64,000 nucleotides of DNA, from the NCBI GenBank assembly GCA_964432595.1, contig CAYSOF010000001.1:62001-126000 (forward strand), written 5' to 3'. The notes beneath the pieces are model-generated. The model saw nothing but the letters and a program-made list of their open reading frames with translations. It searched no databases and had not been told where the DNA came from. The position numbers were made by a program, and so were the translations under genes. The number at the start of each line of letters is the position of its first letter. Within the stretch, counting starts at the first letter, position 1. This document shows, piece by piece, positions 42,347 through 48,842 of this stretch. The DNA is from DASYLJ01 sp964432595. GTDB taxonomy: Bacteria; Desulfobacterota; Binatia; DP-6.

Positions 42347-43404
42347 GCGGGCAGCACCTCGCGGAGCGCCGCCAGGAAACCGCGGAAGTCGTCGGCCGTC
42401 AGGTGGCCCATGTTCGCCACGCGGAACGCCTCCTTCGCGAACCAGCCCTGCCCTTCGTAGATGACGTAGCCGCGCGCCTTGAGACCGTCGTGCAACGCCG
42501 GGTAGGTCGCGCCCGCGGGGAACCAGAGCGACGTGATGCTGTTCGAGCGCAGGGCCGCCGGCAAGACGCAGCGCAGGCCGAGCGCGTCGAAGCCGTCGCG
42601 CAGGAGCGCCGCCATGGCGGCGTAGCGCGCGACGCGGGCGTCCACGCCTTCCTCGAGCAGCTCGGCCAGCGCCTCGTCGAGCGCATACGCGATCTGCACC
42701 GCCGGCGTGAACGGCACCGGATTCCGCGTGTAGGTCCCGAGCGAGAGATACAGCGAGCGCGGCGGATACGACGCGAGCCGCGCGAGGACGTCGTCGCGCA
42801 CGAGCACGAAGCCGATGCCGGGATACGCCTGGATGCACTTGCCGCTCGTGCCGACGACGAGGTCGGCGCCGACGGCGTCGAAGTCCAGCGCGTCGCCGCC
42901 GAGCCCGCTCACCGAGTCGACCAGCAGCAGCTTCCCGTGCGCGCGCGCGATACGGCCGACGTCGGCGACGGGCGTCAGCAGGCCGGTGGTCGTCTCGTGG
43001 TGGACGACGGCGATCGCCTCGACGTCGGGATCGCGCACGGCACGCTCGATCGCGGCGAGATCGGGCGGCGACGTCCACTCGCCCTGCACGACGGTGCGCT
43101 TGAGTCCGCCCGCGTTCGCGATCTGCGCGATGCGCTCGCCGTAGACGCCGTTCGCCGCGATCACGAGCCGGCCGTGCGGCGACAGCACGCTCGTCACCGC
43201 CGCCTCGAGCGCCGCCGTGCCGGAGCCGGTGACGAGCACGGCGGTGAAGCCGCCGCGCGGAACGAACGCCTGCACCAGGCGGGTGCGGATCCGCGCCAGC
43301 AGGTCCGCGCACTCGGGCTCGCGATGGCAGATGTCCCCGCGACCGAGCGCCGCGGCGACCCGCGGCGACGTGTTCACCGGTCCGGGATTGAGCAGAATCA
43401 TCAT
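42343..43404 (-). CDS. phnW: 2-aminoethylphosphonate-type transaminase
   Basis: A 353-residue class V PLP aminotransferase. It begins MILLNPGPVNTSPRV and DICHREPECADLLARI, the typical opening of aminoethylphosphonate transaminases. VTGSGTAALEAAVTS binds the cofactor phosphate, LLLVDSVSGLGGD supplies the PLP-contacting Asp, and GTSGKCIQAYPGIGF contains the Schiff-base Lys. In a biosynthetic setting it converts phosphonoacetaldehyde to 2-aminoethylphosphonate. ATG 43404 (or the adjacent 43401) fits the family start. A two-hairpin repeat lies 4 bases upstream in its leader. The stop overlaps the nucleotidyltransferase start (ATGA). Confidence 0.85.
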   Translation of the reverse strand: MMILLNPGPVNTSPRVAAALGRGDICHREPECADLLARIRTRLVQAFVPRGGFTAVLVTGSGTAALEAAVTSVLSPHGRLVIAANGVYGERIAQIANAGGLKRTVVQGEWTSPPDLAAIERAVRDPDVEAIAVVHHETTTGLLTPVADVGRIARAHGKLLLVDSVSGLGGDALDFDAVGADLVVGTSGKCIQAYPGIGFVLVRDDVLARLASYPPRSLYLSLGTYTRNPVPFTPAVQIAYALDEALAELLEEGVDARVARYAAMAALLRDGFDALGLRCVLPAALRSNSITSLWFPAGATYPALHDGLKARGYVIYEGQGWFAKEAFRVANMGHLTADDFRGFLAALREVLPA

Positions 43405-43407
43405 TCC

Positions 43408-43515
43408 GGCCCAAGACGCAGTCTTGGGCCGAGACGGAACGCGAGCGTGGAGCGTAGCATCTCGACCGACCGGCATGCCGCCGCCGGCGAAGCCGGCGCG
43501 GCATACTGCTTCGAA
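43408..43515 (-). repeat. Two-hairpin intergenic repeat, copy A
   Basis: One perfect 10-bp-arm palindrome (43408-43430, GGCCCAAGAC-GCA-complement) and a second 13-bp stem (43475-43504) are joined by a spacer containing, on the minus strand, TACGCTCCACGCTCGCG. The same order, palindromes and a 15/17 spacer match recur at 48741-48842 in opposite orientation. The copy forms the leader of the transaminase gene. Confidence 0.75.
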
Positions 43516-43525
43516 CGCTTTCGCA

Positions 43526-45076
43526 TCAGCGGCGTGCTTTCGCCTGCTTCCCGACCGTGGACATCGGCGTGGGTGGGGCTCCTACCATCGGCCGTGCGGA
43601 CGCGCCACCGCGCTCGAGCACCGTCGCGAGGCGCTCGACGCCGCGGGCGATGTCGCGCTCGCGCACGCCGGCGTAGCCGAGGAACAGGCCGGGGCGAGGG
43701 TCGGGACCGAGATAGTAGGCCGACAGCGCGGGCGCGACGACGCCGGCGTCGAACGCGGCCGCCGCCACCGCGCGGTCGTCCATGCCCGCGGGCAGCGCTG
43801 CCGCGAGTTGCATGCCGGCGTCGGCGGCGCGCACGTCGAGCAGGCCGTCGAGACGCCTGTTGGCCGCGGTGACCAGGCGCTCCTGACGCTCGGCGTACAG
43901 GGTCCGCATGCGGCGGACGTGCGCGCCGAAGTGGCCCTCGTTCATGAAGTCGGCGAGCGCCCCCTGCACGACGCCCGGCACCGCGTGGCCGGTGTTGCGG
44001 ATGGCGGCGCGGAACGGGTCGACCAGCGCGGGCGGCACGACGAGCCAGCCCGCGCGCAGCGCGGGGAACATCGTCTTGCTGAACGTGCCGACGTAGACGA
44101 CGCGGCCCGCGGCATCGAGGCCCTGCATCGCGGGGAACGGCCGGCCGCCGTAGCGGTACTCGCTGTCGTAGTCGTCCTCGAGCACCCACGCGCCGGAGCG
44201 CGCCGCCCAATCGAGCAGCGCGAGCCGCCGGGTCAGCGTCATCGTGCCGCCGAGCGGGAAGTGGTGCGACGGCGTCACGTAGACGAGACGCGCCGCCGGC
44301 TCCGCGCGCGCGCCGGCCTCGACGTCGAGGCCTTCGGCGTCGACCGGCACGGGGACCAGCCGCGCGCCCGCCGCATAGAACGCCCCGCGCGCGCCGAGAT
44401 AGCCGGGCTCCTCGATCCAGACCGCGTCGCCGGGATCGAGGAGGAGACGGCACGCGAGGTCGAGGCCGGCCTGCGCGCCCGCGACGACGATCACCTGCTC
44501 CGGGTGACAGCGGACGCCGCGCGCGGCGCCGAGGTACGTCGCGATCGCCTCGCGCAGCAGCGGCAGGCCCGACGGGTGCGAGTAGCCCTGGCTGGTCGGC
44601 GGGGGCTGCCGCGCGCGGCGGGCGATCAGCCGCGACCAGACGTCGCGCGGAAAGACGTCGAGCGCCGGCATGCCCGGCAGGAACGCCTGCCCGTCGCGGA
44701 ACGGCCCGGGACGGCGCGTGTCCGCGAGGAGCCGTCCGCGCTGCGAGATCTCCGGCACCGGTCCGTACGCACCGACCAGCTGCACGCGCCGCGCTTCCAG
44801 CAACGCCTCGGGCAGGACCGCGGCGACGCGCGTGCCGTCGCCGACGCGCGACGTCAGATAGCCTTCGGCGACGAGCTGCTCGAACGCGGTGACGACGGTG
44901 TTGCGGGCTACGGCGAGGTCGCGCGCCATCGTGCGGGTCGACGGGAGGCGCGTGCCCGGCACCAGGCGCCCGGCGAGGATCGACTCGCGCAGCGACGCGT
45001 ACAGCTGGTGGTGCAGCGCGGCGTCGCCGTCGCGGTCGAGGGCGAGGGTGCCGAAGACGGGGGTCGGCCTGGGCAT
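43526..45076 (-). CDS. MocR-type regulator (GntR helix-turn-helix fused to aminotransferase fold)
   Basis: A 516-residue PdxR/GabR-like regulator. Residues about 20-85 form a GntR winged helix (LYASLRESILAGRLVPGTRLPSTRTMARDL). About 130-490 form a fold-type I aminotransferase that binds PLP but usually only senses it. PLP contacts are visible as QGYSHPSGLPLLREAIATYL, EDDYDSEYRY and the Schiff-base Lys in GTFSKTMFPALRAGW. It is divergent from a PNPOx-like gene, with a 12-bp inverted repeat between them. This pairing usually means control of vitamin B6 or amine metabolism rather than phosphonates, although a PLP transaminase lies directly downstream. Confidence 0.9.
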   Translation of the reverse strand: MPRPTPVFGTLALDRDGDAALHHQLYASLRESILAGRLVPGTRLPSTRTMARDLAVARNTVVTAFEQLVAEGYLTSRVGDGTRVAAVLPEALLEARRVQLVGAYGPVPEISQRGRLLADTRRPGPFRDGQAFLPGMPALDVFPRDVWSRLIARRARQPPPTSQGYSHPSGLPLLREAIATYLGAARGVRCHPEQVIVVAGAQAGLDLACRLLLDPGDAVWIEEPGYLGARGAFYAAGARLVPVPVDAEGLDVEAGARAEPAARLVYVTPSHHFPLGGTMTLTRRLALLDWAARSGAWVLEDDYDSEYRYGGRPFPAMQGLDAAGRVVYVGTFSKTMFPALRAGWLVVPPALVDPFRAAIRNTGHAVPGVVQGALADFMNEGHFGAHVRRMRTLYAERQERLVTAANRRLDGLLDVRAADAGMQLAAALPAGMDDRAVAAAAFDAGVVAPALSAYYLGPDPRPGLFLGYAGVRERDIARGVERLATVLERGGASARPMVGAPPTPMSTVGKQAKARR

Positions 45077-45092
45077 TGGCCGCTCCTACGCC

Positions 45093-45143
45093 ACATTGGC
45101 TCCAGATGGAACACCTGAATGGCCCTCGCCATGGAGCCAATGT
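45093..45143. promoter_or_regulatory. Perfect 12-bp inverted repeat, candidate MocR operator
   Basis: ACATTGGCTCCA (45093-45104) and TGGAGCCAATGT (45132-45143) flank a 27-base spacer in the 84-base gap between divergent starts. The spacer also holds ATGG half-motifs. Site spacing of two to three helical turns suits a dimeric MocR protein. No binding evidence. Confidence 0.6.
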
Positions 45144-45160
45144 CGTGCGAGACCCGGAGC

Positions 45161-45808
45161 ATGGCAGAGTCTCTCGTCGTCACCGAACGCACCCGTGTCC
45201 GCCGCATTCCGCAGCGAGCCTCGCACGACCTCGCCGTCATCCACGCGATCCTCGACGCCGGCCTCGTGTGTCACGTCGGTCTGGTCGAGGACGGGCGTCC
45301 CGTCGTCATCCCGACGGCCTACGCGCGCGTGGGCGACACGATCGTCCTGCACGGGTCGAGCCGCAGCCGAACGATGATGGCCGCGGCCGCCGGCGCCGAG
45401 CTGTGCTGCACGGTCACGCTGCTCGACGGCCTGGTGCTCGCGCGCTCCGCGTTCCACCACTCGCTGAACTACCGGTCGGTCGTCGCGTTCGGCCGGGGAC
45501 GGGCCGTCGAGGCGCACGAGGAGCGCATGGAGGCGTTGCGCGCGTTCACCGAGCGGCTCTATCCGGGCCGATGGGACGCCGTTCGCGAGCCGTCGGCGCA
45601 GGAGATGAAGGCGACGCTCGTCGTAGCGCTGCCGCTCACGGAAGCGGTGGCCAAGGTGCGCGAGGGCGGACCGATCGACGACGAGGACGACTACGCGCTG
45701 CCGGTGTGGGCGGGGGTGGTGCCGCTGTCGCTCGTGAAGGGCGAGGCGGAGCCGGACGACCGGCTCGTGCCGGGCACCACGCCGCCGATGCGCGTGTGGC
45801 CGCGCTGA
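45161..45808 (+). CDS. Pyridoxamine 5'-phosphate oxidase-like flavoprotein
   Basis: A 215-residue split-barrel flavin-binding protein. Typical parts are AILDAGLVCHVGLVEDGRPVVIPTAYARVGDTIVLHGSSRSR near the N-terminus and HHSLNYRSVVAFGRGRAV in the middle. It belongs to the PNPOx-like/NimA-related group in which true pyridoxamine oxidase activity is often absent. ATG 45161 is preferred: earlier in-frame ATGs (45119, 45140) lie inside the inverted-repeat operator. The divergent MocR gene probably controls it. Its stop abuts the convergent gene with no spacer. Confidence 0.8.
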   Translation: MAESLVVTERTRVRRIPQRASHDLAVIHAILDAGLVCHVGLVEDGRPVVIPTAYARVGDTIVLHGSSRSRTMMAAAAGAELCCTVTLLDGLVLARSAFHHSLNYRSVVAFGRGRAVEAHEERMEALRAFTERLYPGRWDAVREPSAQEMKATLVVALPLTEAVAKVREGGPIDDEDDYALPVWAGVVPLSLVKGEAEPDDRLVPGTTPPMRVWPR

Positions 45809-46378
45809 TCAGCGTCCGAACGTCCGCTGGAACAGCCCGGCGATGGCGGCGCGGCCCTCGTCGGTCAGGAAGCGCGTGCCGGTGCCGGTGAAGTGCTGGT
45901 GGGTGATGACGGGATCGTTCACGCCCTCCCACTTCTCACCGGTCCACCGGTACCAGCCGTGTCGCTCCTGATCGAAGACGTGCAGCGGCTTGTTGAAGAA
46001 CTTCGCGTACTCCGCGCTGACGCCCGTGCCGCCGACCACGGTGTCGTCGGCCTGGATCTTCCCGATGAGGTAGATCTCCTGGCCGTTGTTCACCTGGTGC
46101 CAGATGCTCTGCAGCACCTTCCGGAAGAGCGGCGTGTCGGGGTAACGGCGGTGCATCAGCTTGCTGACGTAGGACAGGCTGACGTCGCCGTGCTTCAGCT
46201 CGGCGTTGGTCAGGACGCGGATGCCGCGAGTGCGGGCATCGTTGTGGCCCTCGAAGGTGAAGTTCACCTCCTCGATGCCGTAGCGCTCCGCGTTCGCGCC
46301 GAACTCCGCCTCGGCGCCGCCCGCCGCTCCGCTGAACAGCACGCAGTCCTGGGGCTTCATGGGCGGGTTGTTCCGCAT
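45809..46378 (-). CDS. Conserved hypothetical protein, possible SLOG/Rossmann fold
   Basis: A 189-residue soluble protein without a recognised family. It opens with VLFSGAAGGAEAEFGANAERYG and later has GKIQADDTVVGGTGVSAEYAKFFNKPLHVFDQ, a pattern of glycine-rich loops, strands and helices like nucleotide-binding SLOG or LOG proteins. The end GTGTRFLTDEGRAAIAGLF is well-structured rather than random. ATG 46378 lies 13 bases after the ClC stop; 46360 is an alternative. It is last in the decarboxylase/ClC transcript and converges on the PNPOx gene with no gap. Function not inferred. Confidence 0.55.
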   Translation of the reverse strand: MRNNPPMKPQDCVLFSGAAGGAEAEFGANAERYGIEEVNFTFEGHNDARTRGIRVLTNAELKHGDVSLSYVSKLMHRRYPDTPLFRKVLQSIWHQVNNGQEIYLIGKIQADDTVVGGTGVSAEYAKFFNKPLHVFDQERHGWYRWTGEKWEGVNDPVITHQHFTGTGTRFLTDEGRAAIAGLFQRTFGR

Positions 46379-46391
46379 CCCGGGTTCGGCG

Positions 46392-47672
46392 TCAAACGCG
46401 TTTTTCGTCTCGTGCCCTGAGCACGTCGTACACGGGACGGCCGCCCACCACGGCGGCGGTGAGATACGCCACGAGCGCGGTCGTCGTCAGCTCGAGGACG
46501 AGGTGCTGGCTGCTCGTCATCTCGAGCAGCAGGACGATGCCGGTGACGGGCACGCGGACGGACCCGGTGAAGGCGCCGACCATCGACGCGACGATCAGCG
46601 CGGTGTCGAGCCCGGGCTCGCCGCCGAGCCCGTGGGCCAACAACGAGCCGACCGCCGCGCCGAGGACGAGCAGCGGCGCGAAGATGCCGCCCGGAACGCC
46701 CGACGAGTAGCTGACGACGGTGAGGACGAGCTTCGCGCCGAGCAGGATCGCCAGCCAGCGCACCGGATCCTCCGGCAGGTTGCCGTGGAGAATCGACTGC
46801 GCCACCGGCTCGCCGTCGCTGATCGCCGCCGGCACCACGAGCGCGGTCAGGCCGGCGAGCACACCCGCCACGACCGCGCGTCCCCAGGACGGTCCGGGCA
46901 GCCGGGCCATGCCGTCCATCGTCGCGAACAGCGCCGCGTTGAAGACGACGCCGAGCAGCCCGGTGACGGCGCCCGCGAGGGCGAAGAGCGGCAGCGTGCT
47001 CGTCGGCAGCATCTCGTGCGCCTTCGCGACCTCGAACCCCGGCGCCGGCCCCAGGCCCGCGATCATGACGACGTTGGCGGCGAGCGTCGCGATCAGGCCC
47101 GTCGTGTAGGTGAAGACGCTCGGCGCCCGGCGCAGCTCCTCGATGACGAACACGAACCCGGCCAGCGGCGCGTTGAACGCGGCCGTGAGGCCGGCACCCG
47201 CGCCGGCGGCGAGGATGGCGTGCCGCATGGGAATGGCTGCGTGGCCGGCGCGAGCCACCGCGTCGGCGATCGCGGCACCCATCTGCACCGTCGGTCCCTC
47301 GCGGCCGAGCGAGAGGCCGGAGCCGAGCGCCAGGATGCCGCCGACGAACTTCACGGGCAGCAGCCGCTGCCAGCGCATGGTCTCGTTGCCGTCGAGGATC
47401 TCTTCGACGTGCGGGATGCCGCTGCCGGACGCTTCGGGCGTGAACGTCACCACCAGCCACCCGGCGAGGCCCGCGCCGATCGCGAAGAGCAGCGGGACGA
47501 CGAGCCACACGGCGATCGGCTGCGCGCGCACCCACGCCAGGAGCGTCAGGTGCGCCGACTCGGCATACGCCAGCGACATGCGGAACAGCACGGCGAGGAC
47601 GCCGCACAGGAGCCCCGCGATCCCCGCCCAGGCGCAGCCGCGGAGATCGAGGCGCCAGTCCTCCTGCTTCAC
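46392..47672 (-). CDS. ClC-family chloride channel/antiporter
   Basis: A 426-residue membrane protein with all three ClC selectivity-filter motifs: GSGIPHVEE, GREGPTVQMG (external gating Glu present) and GIFAPLLVLG. About 10-12 hydrophobic helices follow the usual inverted-repeat layout, without C-terminal CBS domains. Retention of the gating Glu suits a Cl-/H+ exchanger. Its ATG overlaps the stop of the decarboxylase beta subunit by 4 bases (ATGA), which ties its translation to phosphonate synthesis. Why an anion transporter should be coupled to this pathway is not known. Confidence 0.92.
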   Translation of the reverse strand: MKQEDWRLDLRGCAWAGIAGLLCGVLAVLFRMSLAYAESAHLTLLAWVRAQPIAVWLVVPLLFAIGAGLAGWLVVTFTPEASGSGIPHVEEILDGNETMRWQRLLPVKFVGGILALGSGLSLGREGPTVQMGAAIADAVARAGHAAIPMRHAILAAGAGAGLTAAFNAPLAGFVFVIEELRRAPSVFTYTTGLIATLAANVVMIAGLGPAPGFEVAKAHEMLPTSTLPLFALAGAVTGLLGVVFNAALFATMDGMARLPGPSWGRAVVAGVLAGLTALVVPAAISDGEPVAQSILHGNLPEDPVRWLAILLGAKLVLTVVSYSSGVPGGIFAPLLVLGAAVGSLLAHGLGGEPGLDTALIVASMVGAFTGSVRVPVTGIVLLLEMTSSQHLVLELTTTALVAYLTAAVVGGRPVYDVLRARDEKRV

Positions 47673-48238
47673 TCCACGCCCAGCGCGCGGCGTACGCGCG
47701 CCGTCATCTCGGGCGGCGTGAACGGGATGCGCGGTCCCGGCGGGCCCTTCGGTCCGAGTGCTATGCGCACGTGCAGGAACGACGGCCCGGGCTCGGCCAG
47801 GAACGCCGGCACCGCGGCGCGCAGCGCCTCGGGCGAGTCGACGCGCACGACCGATCGATACCCCGCCGCGCGCGCCATGGCGTCGAGCGCGACGCGGTCG
47901 GCGATCGTCGGCTGCGCACCCGTCGACGCGTGCGCGCCGTTGTCGAAGCAGACGTGACGCAAGTTGGCCGGTGCGGCGACGGCGATCGTCGCCAGCGTGC
48001 CCATGTTCATCAGCACGTTGCCGTCGCCGTCCAGCACGACGACGCGACGGTCGGGCTTCGACAGCGCGATCCCGAGCCCGATCGACGACGCCAGCCCCAT
48101 CGAGCCGATCATGTAGAAGCAGCCCTCGCTGTCGCGGGCGCCGAACGCGGCGCGCGACATGAAGCCGTTCGAGCAGACGCAGACGTCGTCGGCCGTCAGC
48201 TGCGGCGCGATCACCGCGAGCGCGTCGTTCAGGTTCAT
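47669..48238 (-). CDS. Phosphonopyruvate decarboxylase, TPP-binding (beta) subunit
   Basis: A 189-residue C-terminal half of a TPP decarboxylase. It holds CVCSNGFMSRAAFGA, MIGSMGLASSIGLGIALSKPDRRVVVLDGDGNVLMNMG (the GDG-N thiamine-diphosphate/Mg motif) and CFDNGAHASTGAQPT, where the NGAHASTG stretch is characteristic of phosphonopyruvate and sulfopyruvate decarboxylases. It should act with the alpha subunit encoded just upstream (ATGA overlap) to give phosphonoacetaldehyde. Ppd is usually one chain of about 370-380 residues, so this is a split version. The downstream ClC gene overlaps its stop. Confidence 0.85.
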   Translation of the reverse strand: MNLNDALAVIAPQLTADDVCVCSNGFMSRAAFGARDSEGCFYMIGSMGLASSIGLGIALSKPDRRVVVLDGDGNVLMNMGTLATIAVAAPANLRHVCFDNGAHASTGAQPTIADRVALDAMARAAGYRSVVRVDSPEALRAAVPAFLAEPGPSFLHVRIALGPKGPPGPRIPFTPPEMTARVRRALGVE

Positions 48239-48732
48239 TTGTGCTCCGCGAAGAGGCCGGGCTTCACGACGATCGCGACGGGCTTCCGCGTGGCACGCAT
48301 GAGATCGGCCGCCCAGACGACGTCGCCCGCGAGCCCGGCGTGATCGGGCGCGCGCCACGGAATCTCGAAGAGATCGAGCAGCCGGGGCAACACGTCGCCC
48401 ATCACGATGTGCTCGGGCGCGTCGTGCCCCTCGAACCCGCGCCACGTGACGAAGACCAGGACGGGCATCTCGTACAGCTGATGCAGCGACCCGAGCGCAT
48501 TCAGCGACACCCCGAGCCCCGAGTTCTGCATGAGCACCATCGGCTGCCGCCCCGCCATGTACGCCCCGGCCGCGGCGCCAAGCGCCGCGTCCTCACGCGT
48601 GTCGCCGAGGTATAGCTTCCGCTTCTCGAGCTCGGCGATGACCGGCGCAATCAACGAGCACGGCACGCCGCCGAACCAATCGAAGCCGGCCGCAAGCAGC
48701 TCGTCGACGAATCGATCAGCCGGATACTGCAT
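48235..48732 (-). CDS. Phosphonopyruvate decarboxylase, PYR-domain (alpha) subunit
   Basis: A 165-residue N-terminal half of the decarboxylase. The opening YPADRFVDELLAAGFDWFGGVPCSL and the block REDAALGAAAGAYMAG with its cofactor-contacting acidic residue are typical. QNSGLGVSLNALGSLHQLYEMPVLVFVTWRG is the strongest family signature. The usual NEG triplet is replaced by REDAA. ATG 48732 gives the conserved start; ATG 48753 lies in the repeat's hairpin and is less likely. The alternative reading, sulfopyruvate decarboxylase (ComD), is disfavoured by the PEP mutase and transaminase neighbours. Confidence 0.82.
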   Translation of the reverse strand: MQYPADRFVDELLAAGFDWFGGVPCSLIAPVIAELEKRKLYLGDTREDAALGAAAGAYMAGRQPMVLMQNSGLGVSLNALGSLHQLYEMPVLVFVTWRGFEGHDAPEHIVMGDVLPRLLDLFEIPWRAPDHAGLAGDVVWAADLMRATRKPVAIVVKPGLFAEHK

Positions 48733-48740
48733 CGCTAACG

Positions 48741-48842
48741 TCCGAAGCAGCATGCCGCGCTGGCTTCGCCAGCCGCGGCATACAGGTGATTCGAAGCGCT
48801 AGGCTCCACTCTCGCGCCCGCCCAAGACATGGTCTTGGGCGG
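48741..48842 (+). repeat. Two-hairpin intergenic repeat, copy B
   Basis: A 13-bp stem (48752-48781) and an 11-bp-arm palindrome (48818-48842, centred on GCCCAAGAC-ATG-complement) with the spacer TAGGCTCCACTCTCGCG. It is homologous to copy A at 43408-43515 but lies in the opposite orientation. The copy fills the gap between pepM and the decarboxylase genes, and its last base touches the pepM stop. Confidence 0.75.

Noticed and set aside
43526..45808. MocR/PNPOx pair as part of phosphonate synthesis
   Set aside because: This pair is common on its own and usually concerns vitamin B6 or amine metabolism. Its position between the phosphonate halves is not enough to assign a role there.
46360..46378. 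Alternative start of the SLOG-like gene at 46360
   Set aside because: Neither ATG has a clear ribosome-binding site; the longer form was kept because it lies close to the preceding stop.
47669..48732. Sulfopyruvate decarboxylase (ComD/ComE) instead of phosphonopyruvate decarboxylase
   Set aside because: The split alpha/beta form would fit coenzyme M synthesis, but no other Com gene is present, whereas PEP mutase, aminoethylphosphonate transaminase and CDP-alcohol transferase are adjacent.
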